From NCBI RefSeq assembly GCF_947497005.1, contig NZ_CANMFF010000001.1:310001-374000 (forward strand): a DNA stretch of 64,000 nucleotides, in the 5' to 3' direction. A program made the translations under genes and the position numbers. This stretch comes from an uncultured Ruegeria sp. GTDB lineage: Bacteria > Pseudomonadota > Alphaproteobacteria > Rhodobacterales > Rhodobacteraceae. A model generated the notes under the pieces. It saw only the letters and a list, made by a program, of their open reading frames with translations, ran no database searches and was not told the DNA's origin. Below are positions 54,727 through 63,520 of the stretch, one piece after another; positions within the stretch are counted from its first letter, which is position 1; each line of letters begins with the position of its first letter.

Positions 54727-54828
54727 TTTCTGTCTTCAGCCCCTCTTGTTTTGTCACGCTCTGGATTTTGAACGCATCAGACCTGGATTTCCGTCGAAAG
54801 ATTTTTCCTGTTTTTTGTGTTTTTCCGC

Positions 54829-54857
54829 TTGCAGCCCCGCGTGGGAATTAATACATC
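54829..54857 (+). promoter_or_regulatory. Candidate promoter of the tRNA-Gly pair
   Basis: TTGCAG at 54829-54834 and TACATC at 54852-54857 are separated by 17 bases, a vegetative promoter layout 18 bases before the first tRNA. The -10 is only a partial match. Confidence 0.35.
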
Positions 54858-54874
54858 CCTCCTCACTCAACGGC

Positions 54875-54949
54875 GCGGGCGTAGCTCAGGGGTAGAGCAT
54901 AACCTTGCCAAGGTTAGGGTCGGGCGTTCGAATCGCCTCGCCCGCTCCA
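54875..54949 (+). tRNA. tRNA-Gly (anticodon GCC), copy 1
   Basis: 75 bases including the encoded CCA. Acceptor stem GCGGGCG/CGCCCGC, D arm AGCTCAGGGGTAGAGC, anticodon arm AACCTTGCCAAGGTT with anticodon GCC, T arm with the standard GTTCGAATC. Reads GGC and GGT glycine codons. The cloverleaf is complete and identical to copy 2. Confidence 0.97.
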
Positions 54950-54982
54950 TTGAGAGGTCTTCGGACCACATAAGTATCTGAT

Positions 54983-55057
54983 GCGGGCGTAGCTCAGGGG
55001 TAGAGCATAACCTTGCCAAGGTTAGGGTCGGGCGTTCGAATCGCCTCGCCCGCTCCA
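54983..55057 (+). tRNA. tRNA-Gly (anticodon GCC), copy 2
   Basis: Identical in all 75 bases to the first copy 33 bases upstream, with encoded CCA. Probably transcribed together with it. The tandem pair suits high demand for GGC/GGT codons in a GC-rich genome. Confidence 0.97.
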
Positions 55058-55138
55058 GATACCAAGCTTTCCAAACTTGCTGGTTCTTTGCTGGGTGTTG
55101 CGCCATTCTGGCTGGCAGACGCAATGCAGGATTACTCT

Positions 55139-56005
55139 ATGTCTGATTATATCATCCGCCCCCTCACCGTCGCCGAAGTCCAGCATGCCGTGGATTGGGC
55201 CGGACGCGAGGGATGGAACCCGGGGGTGCATGATGCCGAATGCTTTCGCCAGACGGACCCCGGTGGTTTCCTGGGCGGATTTCTGAACGGAGAGATGATC
55301 GCATCCGTGTCAGCGGTAAATTACAACGATCACTTTGCTTTCCTGGGCTTCTACATCGTCAAACCCGAATTCAGACGCCATGGCCACGGGCTTGAGATCG
55401 CGCAGCATGCGCTGGCCCATTGCGCCGGGCGCAACATGGGTCTGGATGGCGTGGTCGAGCAACAGGACAATTATCGCAAGTCCGGGTTCACTTTCGCCTA
55501 TAACAATTATCGGTTTGCCGGAACGAAAACTCTGATGCTGGCGAAACTGGACACATCTCCGAATAATCACATCGCGGATCTGAACAGCGCATCTGACGCG
55601 TTGAAGGCCTATGACCGCAATCTATTCCCTGCGCCACGTGACTTATTTCTCGACAGTTGGCTGAGCGCTTTCAGCCATGTCTCGAAAGTCTATTCCGAGA
55701 ACGGTAATATCCGGGGCTACGCCACGCTGCGCCCTTGCCTCACGGGCTATAAAGTTGGGCCTCTGTTTGCGGACTCCACCGATATCGCAAAGGCGTTGTT
55801 GAACGCTGTCTTGTCCTCGATTCCCGAGGACCACACTGAACATGAGGTATTCGTGGATATGCCACAGCCCAACGCATCAGCCTTTGCGTTGGCCGACGAA
55901 ATCGGGCTGGATAAAGTCTTTGAAACGGCCCGGATGTACTCCAGCCATCAGCCGGATATCGATCTGGATCGTATTTTTGGCGTCACTACGTTCGAACTTG
56001 GTTAA
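55139..56005 (+). CDS. GNAT acetyltransferase with second C-terminal domain
   Basis: Protein of 288 residues from ATG 55139 (AGGA seven bases upstream). The N-terminal GNAT domain (about 1-125) shows AFLGFYIVKPEFRRHGHGLEIAQHALAHC, the acetyl-CoA pyrophosphate loop RxxGxG/A, and VEQQDNYRKSGF. The C-terminal half (about 140-288), with RGYATLRPCLTGYKVGPLFAD and VFVDMPQPNASAFALADEIGL, resembles the second domain of the YitH/Acetyltransf_18 type. The substrate is unknown. An upstream ATG (55124) is possible. The gene converges with the Lrp-type gene by four bases. Confidence 0.85.
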   Translation: MSDYIIRPLTVAEVQHAVDWAGREGWNPGVHDAECFRQTDPGGFLGGFLNGEMIASVSAVNYNDHFAFLGFYIVKPEFRRHGHGLEIAQHALAHCAGRNMGLDGVVEQQDNYRKSGFTFAYNNYRFAGTKTLMLAKLDTSPNNHIADLNSASDALKAYDRNLFPAPRDLFLDSWLSAFSHVSKVYSENGNIRGYATLRPCLTGYKVGPLFADSTDIAKALLNAVLSSIPEDHTEHEVFVDMPQPNASAFALADEIGLDKVFETARMYSSHQPDIDLDRIFGVTTFELG

Positions 56006-56241
56006 AACGCCTTGAACGTCATCGTCGTCAGCGAACGTTCGATATTGGGAATCACCAGCAGGTGTTCGTTGATGAAATGGCCCACATCCTCGGTTTCGGG
56101 GATGTAGAGCTTGAGCAGCAGGTCGTATTCACCGCTGGTGGAATAAAGTTCCGAGTGGATTTCGCGCAGGGCGATTTCTTCAGCGACCTTGTAAGTGGTG
56201 CCGGGTTTGCAGCGGATCTGGATGAAAACGCAGGTGGACAT
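56002..56241 (-). CDS. Stand-alone Lrp/AsnC ligand-binding (RAM) domain protein
   Basis: Protein of 79 residues consisting only of the AsnC_trans_reg/RAM domain: CVFIQIRCKPGTTYKVAEEIALREIHSELYSTSGEYDLLLKLYIP followed by IPNIERSLTTMTFKAF. The helix-turn-helix of full Lrp proteins is absent, and the upstream sequence does not encode one. Such stand-alone domains bind amino acids and may assemble with full-length Lrp relatives. The start is ATG 56241. It is divergent from hisB, 154 bases apart. Confidence 0.9.
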   Translation of the reverse strand: MSTCVFIQIRCKPGTTYKVAEEIALREIHSELYSTSGEYDLLLKLYIPETEDVGHFINEHLLVIPNIERSLTTMTFKAF

Positions 56242-56395
56242 GGTTTGACCCTATCGGTTCGTGTTGTTCGCAGGCTGACACGGGGCCAAGCCGGGTGCAA
56301 TCCCCTGCAACAGATTGCAGCGATCACAACGCGCGGTCTGGAAAACCATGACCATCCCCGTCTATAAGCGCGCCTGTAGCAAAAGGAATTCGCCC

Positions 56396-56983
56396 ATGCG
56401 CAGCGCTTCGATCAGCCGCAAGACCGCCGAGACCGAAATTTCGGTTCAGGTCAATCTGGACGGCACCGGCACCTATGACAACCAGACCGGCGTCGGGTTC
56501 TTTGACCATATGCTTGATCAGCTGGCGCGCCATTCGCTGATCGACATGACGATCCACGCCAAGGGTGATTATCACATCGACGACCACCACACGGTCGAAG
56601 ACACTGGCATCGCGCTGGGTCAGGCACTAACGCAGGCTTTGGGCGACAAGAAAGGCATCCGCCGCTATGGCGAATGCCACCTGCCTATGGACGACGCACA
56701 GGTACGTTGTGCGCTGGACCTGTCGGGTCGCCCGTTCCTGATCTGGAACGTTGATCTGCCGACGCAGAAGATCGGCACATTCGACACCGAGCTTGTGCGT
56801 GAGTTCTTTCAGGCACTCAGCACCCATGGTGGCATCACCCTTCATATTGATCAGCTGCACGGCTTCAACAGCCACCACATTGCCGAAGCTGCTTTCAAAG
56901 CCGTTGCACGCGCCTTGCGGGATGCGGTTGAGACCGACCCCCGCAAGGCGGACGCAATTCCGTCGACCAAGGGCGCGCTGTAA
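56396..56983 (+). CDS. hisB: Imidazoleglycerol-phosphate dehydratase
   Basis: Sixth histidine step, dehydrating IGP to imidazole acetol phosphate (195 residues, the mono-functional form). Manganese ligands come from two copies of a His motif: [20 protein letters not shown] with [22 protein letters not shown], and [28 protein letters not shown] precedes the ATG at 56396. The stop is directly followed by the ATG of hisH at 56984, so they form an operon. Confidence 0.96.
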   Translation: MRSASISRKTAETEISVQVNLDGTGTYDNQTGVGFFDHMLDQLARHSLIDMTIHAKGDYHIDDHHTVEDTGIALGQALTQALGDKKGIRRYGECHLPMDDAQVRCALDLSGRPFLIWNVDLPTQKIGTFDTELVREFFQALSTHGGITLHIDQLHGFNSHHIAEAAFKAVARALRDAVETDPRKADAIPSTKGAL

Positions 56984-57622
56984 ATGCTGACCGCAATTAT
57001 TGACTACGAAAGCGGCAACCTACATTCGGCCGAGAAAGCGTTTCAGCGCATGGCGCGCGAGGTGAATGCGGGCGAAGTTGTTGTAACCTCGGACGCGGAT
57101 ATTGTCGCGCGAGCGGACCGCCTGGTTCTGCCCGGTGATGGGGCATTTCCGGCCTGCGCTGCCGAGTTACGCGGCCACAAAGGCATCTATGATGCGATGG
57201 TCGAGGCAGTCGAGACGAAAGGCCGCCCGTTTCTGGGTATCTGCGTCGGCATGCAACTCATGGCAACGACAGGCCATGAATATACTGATACGGATGGTCT
57301 GGACTGGGTTGCCGGTGATGTGGTCAGGATCGAGCCGTCGGATTCAACTCTGAAAGTACCCCATATGGGCTGGAACAATCTGGTTCTGGAAAGCGATCAC
57401 CCCGTGTTCAACGGGGTGAAATCGGGGGATCATACCTATTTCGTGCACTCCTACCACTTCCGCGTCACAGATCCGGCACAGCGGCTGGCTTATGTGGAGT
57501 ATGGTCAGGACGTCACGGCCATGATCGGCCGCGACACGATGGTTGGGATGCAGTTCCACCCTGAGAAAAGCCAGGACGTTGGCCTGCGCATGCTGGGCAA
57601 TTTCCTGACCTGGAAACCCTGA
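56984..57622 (+). CDS. hisH: Imidazole glycerol phosphate synthase, glutaminase subunit
   Basis: Class I glutamine amidotransferase that feeds ammonia to HisF (212 residues). IIDYESGNLHSAEKAF at the start, oxyanion region VLPGDGAFPAC, nucleophile Cys87 in LGICVGMQLM, and His/Glu of the triad in GMQFHPEKSQDVGLRML. It partners HisF, encoded 5 kb downstream rather than next door, because hisA and several unrelated genes lie between. It abuts hisB directly and converges with the DUF2147 gene. Confidence 0.96.
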   Translation: MLTAIIDYESGNLHSAEKAFQRMAREVNAGEVVVTSDADIVARADRLVLPGDGAFPACAAELRGHKGIYDAMVEAVETKGRPFLGICVGMQLMATTGHEYTDTDGLDWVAGDVVRIEPSDSTLKVPHMGWNNLVLESDHPVFNGVKSGDHTYFVHSYHFRVTDPAQRLAYVEYGQDVTAMIGRDTMVGMQFHPEKSQDVGLRMLGNFLTWKP

Positions 57623-57625
57623 CGC

Positions 57626-58027
57626 TTACTGGACCCTTGTCCAGGTCTGACCCCGGCAGATCAAACCGCCCGCCACACAGCCTTTGACGGTCAGCTTGTT
57701 CTGGCCGTCCAGCGACATTTTAGAGTTATAGGTCTTGTCGCGGTCCGGGGCCCAGATCTTGCCGCTGTCATAACTGCCGCCACCCTCGGGCACCATGTCC
57801 CAGATTATCTGTTTACCCAGATTTTCATACTCCAGCTGCTGATTGCCATCCGCGTCGAACGCGCTGTCGATGGTGCCGCAAATCGCGCTGCCGCATTCTG
57901 AAATTGTTACGTGCAGATATCCGCCTGTATCACCCGGTGCGGTCTTCCACAGACCATCGACGGGATCAGCGGCCATTGCCCCGGTTGCAAGAAGCGTCAA
58001 ACCCGCTGCAAAAGTAAATCTCTTCAT
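57626..58027 (-). CDS. DUF2147 periplasmic protein
   Basis: Protein of 133 residues with a signal peptide [22 protein letters not shown] (cleaved after AMA). The mature part matches DUF2147: [31 protein letters not shown], then [43 protein letters not shown]. Four cysteines could form two disulfides. The family is a small beta-barrel-like domain of unknown function. It lies on the opposite strand between hisH and hisA, splitting the histidine genes. Confidence 0.9.
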   Translation of the reverse strand: MKRFTFAAGLTLLATGAMAADPVDGLWKTAPGDTGGYLHVTISECGSAICGTIDSAFDADGNQQLEYENLGKQIIWDMVPEGGGSYDSGKIWAPDRDKTYNSKMSLDGQNKLTVKGCVAGGLICRGQTWTRVQ

Positions 58028-58161
58028 GGTTGTCTCCCTGTTTTGAGGACAGTCTGACCCGCCAATGGGCGACGGGCAAGAATGACCCAGCGTCGCGTTG
58101 CATCCCCTGCCCTGCTTGTGCGATATCCCGCGCGTGTAACAGTGATATAGGGCCGCCTGAC

Positions 58162-58884
58162 ATGATCCTCTACCCCGCCATCGATCTCAAAGACGGCAAC
58201 GCCGTACGCCTGCTGCGTGGCGAAATGGACAAGGCCACCGTGTTCAACGAAGACCCGGCGGCACAGGGCTGCGCCTTTGTCGAGGCAGGTTGCGAATGGC
58301 TGCATCTGGTCGATCTGAACGGTGCATTTGCAGGTGAACCCGTCAACGCTGCACCTGTCGAAGCGATTCTGAAAGCGTGCAATGTGCCCGCACAGCTGGG
58401 CGGTGGCATCCGCGACATGGCCACGATTGAGACCTGGATCGACAAAGGTCTGGCGCGGGTCATTCTGGGCACAGTTGCAGTCGAAGACCCTGACCTGGTG
58501 CGCGAAGCTGCCAAAGCCTTTCCCGGTAAGGTCGCGGTGGGCATCGACGCGCGGAACGGCATGGTGGCCACCAAAGGCTGGGCCGAAGAGACGGACGTGC
58601 AAGTTACCGATCTGGCGCGCAGCTTCGAAGACGCAGGTGTTGCCGCGATCATCTACACCGACATCAACCGCGACGGCGCCATGCAGGGTCCCAATATCGA
58701 GGCCACGGCAGAGCTTGCCAAGACAGTGGACATTCCTGTTATCGCATCCGGCGGCGTGTCATCGATCGCCGATCTGATCGCCCTGCGTGATTGTGGCGCA
58801 GCCCTGAACGGTGCCATTTCCGGTCGTGCGCTTTATGATGGGGCGATTGACCTGAAAGAGGCTCTGACAACTCTCAGAGAATAG
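58162..58884 (+). CDS. hisA: ProFAR isomerase (HisA)
   Basis: Fourth histidine step, an Amadori rearrangement on a TIM barrel (240 residues). [21 protein letters not shown] with the first catalytic Asp, [42 protein letters not shown], and [14 protein letters not shown] with the second catalytic Asp, then [13 protein letters not shown]. The ATG at 58162 begins the conserved MILYPAIDL; no clear ribosome-binding site beyond GGCCGCC. The gene is followed 4 bases later by the DUF2867 gene. Confidence 0.96.
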   Translation: MILYPAIDLKDGNAVRLLRGEMDKATVFNEDPAAQGCAFVEAGCEWLHLVDLNGAFAGEPVNAAPVEAILKACNVPAQLGGGIRDMATIETWIDKGLARVILGTVAVEDPDLVREAAKAFPGKVAVGIDARNGMVATKGWAEETDVQVTDLARSFEDAGVAAIIYTDINRDGAMQGPNIEATAELAKTVDIPVIASGGVSSIADLIALRDCGAALNGAISGRALYDGAIDLKEALTTLRE

Positions 58885-58888
58885 TTCA

Positions 58889-59353
58889 ATGCTCCATTCG
58901 CCTGTAAAACGTTCCGATTTATCCGCGCAAAGCCTGCTGCACAAACGGTACAAAAAGGGCGACTTTCTGGATTGCTTCAGTGTCGAGTCCGAGCTTTCGC
59001 CCCGTCGGGCCGCGGAAATCATTGCTGCGTTTCCGGCATGGGCGATGGCATTGGTGCGATTGCGCGGCTTGCTGGTCGCACCTTTTGGCCTCAGCACCAA
59101 AGGGCCGGACGCTGGGGACAAGCTGGGGATTTTTCCGGTTGAGCATGATGGTGAGACCGAAGTGATTGCAGGGTTCAACGACCGCCACCTGGATTTTCGT
59201 GTCTCAGTCCTGTCGGAAAACGGCCACATCTCGCTGGCCACGTGGGTTCATCGCCACAATCTGGGCGGACGGCTGTATTTGGCTGCGATTCTGCCATTTC
59301 ACATCTTGATCACGCGTAACGCGCTTGCGCGTGTGAACAGCGCAAGCACGTAG
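58889..59353 (+). CDS. DUF2867 domain protein
   Basis: Protein of 154 residues that matches DUF2867: DCFSVESELSPRRAAEIIAAFPAWAMALVRLRGLLVAPFGL, IFPVEHDGETEVIAGFNDRHLDFRVSVL, and VHRHNLGGRLYLAAILPFHILITRN. Function is unknown. It starts 4 bases after the hisA stop and so is translated with it, but it has no known link to histidine synthesis. No signal peptide; a C-terminal hydrophobic stretch (YLAAILPFHILI) may touch the membrane. Converges with the DUF302 gene. Confidence 0.85.
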   Translation: MLHSPVKRSDLSAQSLLHKRYKKGDFLDCFSVESELSPRRAAEIIAAFPAWAMALVRLRGLLVAPFGLSTKGPDAGDKLGIFPVEHDGETEVIAGFNDRHLDFRVSVLSENGHISLATWVHRHNLGGRLYLAAILPFHILITRNALARVNSAST

Positions 59354-59363
59354 CAACAGGTAC

Positions 59364-59810
59364 TTAACCCGCGGCAGCGGCGGTCAGCTTGGCCAGAGCA
59401 CCGCGCATCTTTTCGATGACCGGTGACTTTTCGACATCATCCAGCTCATCCATCGTCTCTTTGGGATCTTCATAGGCCAACCAGACCTGACCGTCGGAGT
59501 CCTCATAGGCCTGCACCTTGAGGGGCAAGAACAGCCCTGCGCGTGGATCGATCTGCATGGCAGGCGTGCCCAGCGCAGGATTGCCGAAAATCAGCACCTG
59601 ATTGGCAGGAATGGGCGTTCCGACTTTTTCCGCCCCGGCCGCGTGGTCGACGCGGGCAAATACGGTTGCCCCTGCATTGCCCACTGCCGCCTCGAGCGCA
59701 TCCAGCGCCTCGACCACGGATTTGTCTGTTTGAACTTTGATGATGTCGTCAGCCATGGCGGAAAGTGCCCCTCCGAACGTGAAAATTGAAGCCAGTATCA
59801 AGATACGCAT
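59364..59810 (-). CDS. DUF302 periplasmic protein
   Basis: Protein of 148 residues with a signal peptide MRILILASIFTFGGALSAMADD (cleaved after AMA). The mature part matches DUF302: VVEALDALEAAVGNAGATVFARVDHAAGAEKVG, then QVLIFGNPALGTPAMQIDPRAGLFLPLKVQAYEDSDGQVWLAY. The family is a small alpha/beta domain of unknown function, often periplasmic. It lies on the minus strand between hisA and the fused membrane protein gene. The 217 bases upstream of it are AT-rich and hold no other gene that I can see. Confidence 0.9.
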   Translation of the reverse strand: MRILILASIFTFGGALSAMADDIIKVQTDKSVVEALDALEAAVGNAGATVFARVDHAAGAEKVGTPIPANQVLIFGNPALGTPAMQIDPRAGLFLPLKVQAYEDSDGQVWLAYEDPKETMDELDDVEKSPVIEKMRGALAKLTAAAAG

Positions 59811-60027
59811 ATCGGTTATCCTTCTGTGAAAATCAGCCCAATTCTCACAGGTTCTGGAAATCTGGCAATCACAAGTCTGGCATCGGCAAGGCTTTGCCGG
59901 AATTGGAAAAGCTCAATTTACCCTTGTATTCGAGAACAATCCGAACAGAAGCCAAAGATTTTACTGCATTGAGCCTCAATTCAGCCGGAATTCCCGCCTA
60001 TTTCATGCCTCAAACACAGAAACTCGG

Positions 60028-62259
60028 GTGGCAAACGTGAGTATTTCCAACCTAGACGTTCCCAACACGTCCAGATTCCGATCAGCAACTATTGCGATCT
60101 TCTGCGCCGCGATTTTCACGAGCGCGAGCCTGCTTTTCTTTGTTCAGCCCCTGTTTGCCAAGCTGGTCCTGCCCAAGATTGGCGGTGCCCCGGCAGTTTG
60201 GACCACTGCCATGCTGTTTTTTCAGGTGGTGCTGATTCTCGGGTATGTATACGCGCACCTGTTGACCAAGTTTCTGCCCTTGCGCTGGCAAATCATCACC
60301 CATTTTGCCTTTTGGATCGCAGCGCTGACATTTCTTCCACTGTCCACAAGCGAAAGCTGGAGATACGACGCGTCGACTTCGACCGCGCTGCAAACGCTTG
60401 GCCTGTTCGCCGTGGGTGTGGGTGTGCCTTTTGCCGTACTGTCGGCAAATGCGCCTCTGTTACAGGCCTGGTACGCCAAGTCGGGCGGGCCTTCGTCTGA
60501 CGATCCGTACTTTTTGTACAGCGCCAGTAATGTAGGGTCTTTGCTGGCGTTGCTGGCCTTTCCCCTGATAGCAGACCCATTTTTCGGCGCGGCAGAGATC
60601 AGCCGCGCATGGTTGGCCGGTTTTGTTCTTTTCGGTGTCCTGTTGCTCAGCAGCGGTTTGATCGCCTTGCGCGGATCCCGTCAGATGGAAGTTCACACAA
60701 ACGCCGCAACCCGAGCCAGTTTCCCCGCTTTGAAGCAGATAGTGATTTGGGTATTTGTTGCCTTTGTTCCGTCTTCGCTGATGTTGTCGTTCACAACCCG
60801 GGTCAGCACCGACCTTGGGGCGCTTCCCTTGATTTGGGTTATCCCGCTGGCGATTTACATTCTTTCTTTCATTATTGCTTTCGCAAAGTGGAAGCGGCTG
60901 ACACTGGCCAGTTTGGAATTGCCCATGCTGATCGCTCTGGCGATAGGAGTGGTGCTGGTCTCAAAAATTGTAAGCGAGCACGATGCGCCTGCGGTTATTC
61001 TGCTGTACGCGCCTGTTCTGTTTGTCGTCGCGCTGTTTGCGCACAGACTGCTCTACGAACTTCGACCGCCAGCCGATCAACTGACCGTTTTCTACATCGC
61101 CTTATCTGCGGGCGGCGCTTTGGGTGGCTTGTTCAACTCGATCGTTGCACCCCTTGTCTTTGTGCGTGAACTGGAAGTGCCAATTACCATGATGCTTGCC
61201 GGGGGGCTTTTCCTTGTACGCGCCCCGGATTTTTCTTTGCGCCATATAGGTATGGGCTTTATTTCAGGCATCCTTGTTCTGGTGATCGCCATCGCGCTGC
61301 GGGGGGTGGATATACTGAGTTCGGAATTCGCGCGGGCCGGTGCAATCTTCATCTTGCTTCTGACAGTACTGCTGATCTTCCGTACATACCCGGTGCGCAT
61401 CCCGGCCGTTTTGGCGGCCGTGATACTGCCAGCTTTTGCCGCGGATAACAGCCCGATCCTACAGGACCGCAGTTTCTTTGGCGTGCATTCCGTCTATTCA
61501 AGCGCAGGCTACCGTGTCTACAAGAACGGCACGACGGTTCATGGTTGGCAGCGTGAATCCGAGTATGACAAAAGACCGACGCCCTTGTCCTACTATCACC
61601 CAGATGGCCCCATGGCCCAGGTTATCACTTCGGAATTTGGCAATCAGGCCGACAGCATCGGCATCGTCGGGTTGGGCACAGGCGCGCTGGCCTGCTACCG
61701 GCAACCCTGGCAAACGTGGGAGTTTTTCGAAATCGACGCGACCGTCGACAAAATCGCCCGCGACCCATCCCTGTTCACTTATATTTCCGAATGTACGCCT
61801 GACTCGGTCACTCATCTGGGCGACGCGCGTATCGTGCTGGAACAAAAGCCGTTTGAATTCGACATCCTTGTTCTGGATGCCTACAGCTCGGACGCGATAC
61901 CGCTGCACCTGATCACTCTGGAAGCGGTCCAGACATATACCCGTCAACTGGCTGAGGATGGCGTTCTGGTCTTCCATGTCACCAACCGTTTTTATGATCT
62001 GGTGCCACCCTTGGCCAGAATTGCGGATCGCCTGAATCTGAACGTGGCACACCAGCTTCTGGACGCCAAGGCGAATCAGATCGAGACTGGCGCAGCCACC
62101 AGCAGCGTCGTTATTCTGAGCCCCGACAAAGCCCGCATTGACGAATTCGTGCGTGACGGAAACTGGCAGATCGTGAACCCGGATGGAGCAACGCCGTGGA
62201 CCGACGACAAGGCCAACCTTCTCACGGCGCTCAAGCTATTGAAGGACAAGGCTCACTAG
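60028..62259 (+). CDS. Fused membrane/spermidine-synthase-like protein
   Basis: Protein of 743 residues. The first two thirds are about a dozen or more membrane segments (IFCAAIFTSASLLFFVQPLFAKLVLPKIGGAPAVW opens a known conserved pattern), followed by a soluble C-terminal domain (about 500-743) of the spermidine-synthase/methyltransferase fold: SIGIVGLGTGALACYRQPWQTWEFFEIDATVDKIAR, HLGDARIVLEQ, FDILVLDAYSSDAIPLHLITLEA. Such fusions occur in many bacteria; whether they make polyamines is not shown. The start is uncertain: GTG 60028 or GTG 60037, without a clear ribosome-binding site. Confidence 0.85.
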   Translation: MANVSISNLDVPNTSRFRSATIAIFCAAIFTSASLLFFVQPLFAKLVLPKIGGAPAVWTTAMLFFQVVLILGYVYAHLLTKFLPLRWQIITHFAFWIAALTFLPLSTSESWRYDASTSTALQTLGLFAVGVGVPFAVLSANAPLLQAWYAKSGGPSSDDPYFLYSASNVGSLLALLAFPLIADPFFGAAEISRAWLAGFVLFGVLLLSSGLIALRGSRQMEVHTNAATRASFPALKQIVIWVFVAFVPSSLMLSFTTRVSTDLGALPLIWVIPLAIYILSFIIAFAKWKRLTLASLELPMLIALAIGVVLVSKIVSEHDAPAVILLYAPVLFVVALFAHRLLYELRPPADQLTVFYIALSAGGALGGLFNSIVAPLVFVRELEVPITMMLAGGLFLVRAPDFSLRHIGMGFISGILVLVIAIALRGVDILSSEFARAGAIFILLLTVLLIFRTYPVRIPAVLAAVILPAFAADNSPILQDRSFFGVHSVYSSAGYRVYKNGTTVHGWQRESEYDKRPTPLSYYHPDGPMAQVITSEFGNQADSIGIVGLGTGALACYRQPWQTWEFFEIDATVDKIARDPSLFTYISECTPDSVTHLGDARIVLEQKPFEFDILVLDAYSSDAIPLHLITLEAVQTYTRQLAEDGVLVFHVTNRFYDLVPPLARIADRLNLNVAHQLLDAKANQIETGAATSSVVILSPDKARIDEFVRDGNWQIVNPDGATPWTDDKANLLTALKLLKDKAH

Positions 62260-62375
62260 GGCGGCTGTTCAACGCGTAATGAACGCTGCCCGGGCAATCC
62301 CCTTCTCTGGCGTCAAAACGTCTGTAGCATCAGCTGCGCTTTGCCGGTAAAGGTCCGGCAACAAAGGACGTCCAG

Positions 62376-63137
62376 ATGCTGAAAACCCGGATCATTCCCT
62401 GCCTTGATGTTGCCGATGGCCGCGTGGTCAAAGGTGTGAATTTCGTAGGCCTGCGCGATGCGGGTGACCCGGTGGAATCAGCCAAAGCCTATGATGCCGC
62501 CGGTGCGGATGAGATCTGTTTTCTGGACATTCACGCCACCCATGAGAACCGAGGCACCATGTTCGATGTGGTGCAACGCACGGCAGAGCAGTGCTTTGTG
62601 CCCCTGACCGTGGGCGGTGGCGTTCGCACCAAGGATGATGTGCGCGCCTTGCTTTTGGCGGGGGCGGACAAGGTCAGCTTCAACTCGGCTGCCGTTGCCA
62701 ACCCGGATGTGATTGCGGAATCGGCGGACCAGTTCGGCAGCCAGTGCATTGTCTGCGCCATCGACGCCAAGACAGTCGGCCCCGGCAAGTGGGAGATCTT
62801 CACCCACGGCGGGCGCAAACCCACCGGCATTGATGCTGTCGCATTTGCCCAAACGGTTGTTGCCAAGGGTGCTGGGGAAATCCTGCTGACCTCGATGGAT
62901 CGCGACGGCACCAAAGCCGGCTTCAACCTGCCCCTGACCCGCGCCATTTCCGATGCCGTGGACGTGCCAGTGATCGCAAGCGGAGGTGTCGGCAATCTGG
63001 ACCATCTGGTTGAAGGCGTCACCAAGGGTGGCGCAAGCGCGGTACTGGCCGCCTCGATCTTTCATTTTGGCGAATACACGATCCGCGAGGCCAAGGAACA
63101 CATGGCCGCCGCTGGTGTTCCAATGAGGTTGATATGA
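62376..63137 (+). CDS. hisF: Imidazole glycerol phosphate synthase, cyclase subunit
   Basis: TIM-barrel cyclase that with HisH makes IGP and AICAR (253 residues). Catalytic Asp11 in [46 protein letters not shown], the second catalytic Asp in [24 protein letters not shown] and [17 protein letters not shown]. The ribosome-binding site AAAGGACG precedes ATG 62376, with a small hairpin TTGCCGG/CCGGCAA at 62341-62361 before it. The stop overlaps hisE as ATGA. Confidence 0.97.
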   Translation: MLKTRIIPCLDVADGRVVKGVNFVGLRDAGDPVESAKAYDAAGADEICFLDIHATHENRGTMFDVVQRTAEQCFVPLTVGGGVRTKDDVRALLLAGADKVSFNSAAVANPDVIAESADQFGSQCIVCAIDAKTVGPGKWEIFTHGGRKPTGIDAVAFAQTVVAKGAGEILLTSMDRDGTKAGFNLPLTRAISDAVDVPVIASGGVGNLDHLVEGVTKGGASAVLAASIFHFGEYTIREAKEHMAAAGVPMRLI

Positions 63138-63451
63138 GCATTCTGCACGATCTGGCAGCCACGATTGAAGCCCGCAAGGGCGCTGATCCGGAGTCAAGCT
63201 GGACAGCCAAGCTGCTTGCAAAAGGCCCCGAGAAATGCGCCGAGAAATTTGGTGAAGAAGCCATTGAGGCCATCATCGAAGCAACAAAAGGGGATCAGGC
63301 CAAGCTGACCTCTGAGGCGGCGGATGTTCTGTATCACCTGCTGGTCATGCTGGCCGCGCGCGATGTGGCGCTGGACGATGTGCTGGCCGAGCTTGCGCGC
63401 CGTCAGGGCATGAGCGGCATTGCCGAAAAAGCTGCCCGCCCCAAAGGATAA
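63134..63451 (+). CDS. hisE: Phosphoribosyl-ATP pyrophosphatase
   Basis: Second histidine step, hydrolysing PR-ATP (105 residues, all-alpha MazG-like fold). [72 protein letters not shown] shows the acidic metal-binding residues EE..E and E..D. The ATG overlaps the hisF stop, so the two are coupled. A separate HisI domain is not fused, as usual in alphaproteobacteria. It ends 69 bases before the last gene of the window. Confidence 0.96.
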   Translation: MSILHDLAATIEARKGADPESSWTAKLLAKGPEKCAEKFGEEAIEAIIEATKGDQAKLTSEAADVLYHLLVMLAARDVALDDVLAELARRQGMSGIAEKAARPKG

Positions 63452-63520
63452 AGGCCGGGTTCCGCGCCGTTTAAATGACCGCTATACTCGGGCGTCAGAA
63501 TGACAGGCCGAGGGCGCAAC

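Noticed and set aside
54875-55057. Possible prophage or island attachment site at the tRNA-Gly pair
   Set aside because: The second copy is a complete identical tRNA, not a 3' fragment, and no integrase gene is nearby.
56242-56395. Histidine leader peptide or attenuator before hisB
   Set aside because: No run of His codons and no terminator hairpin was seen.
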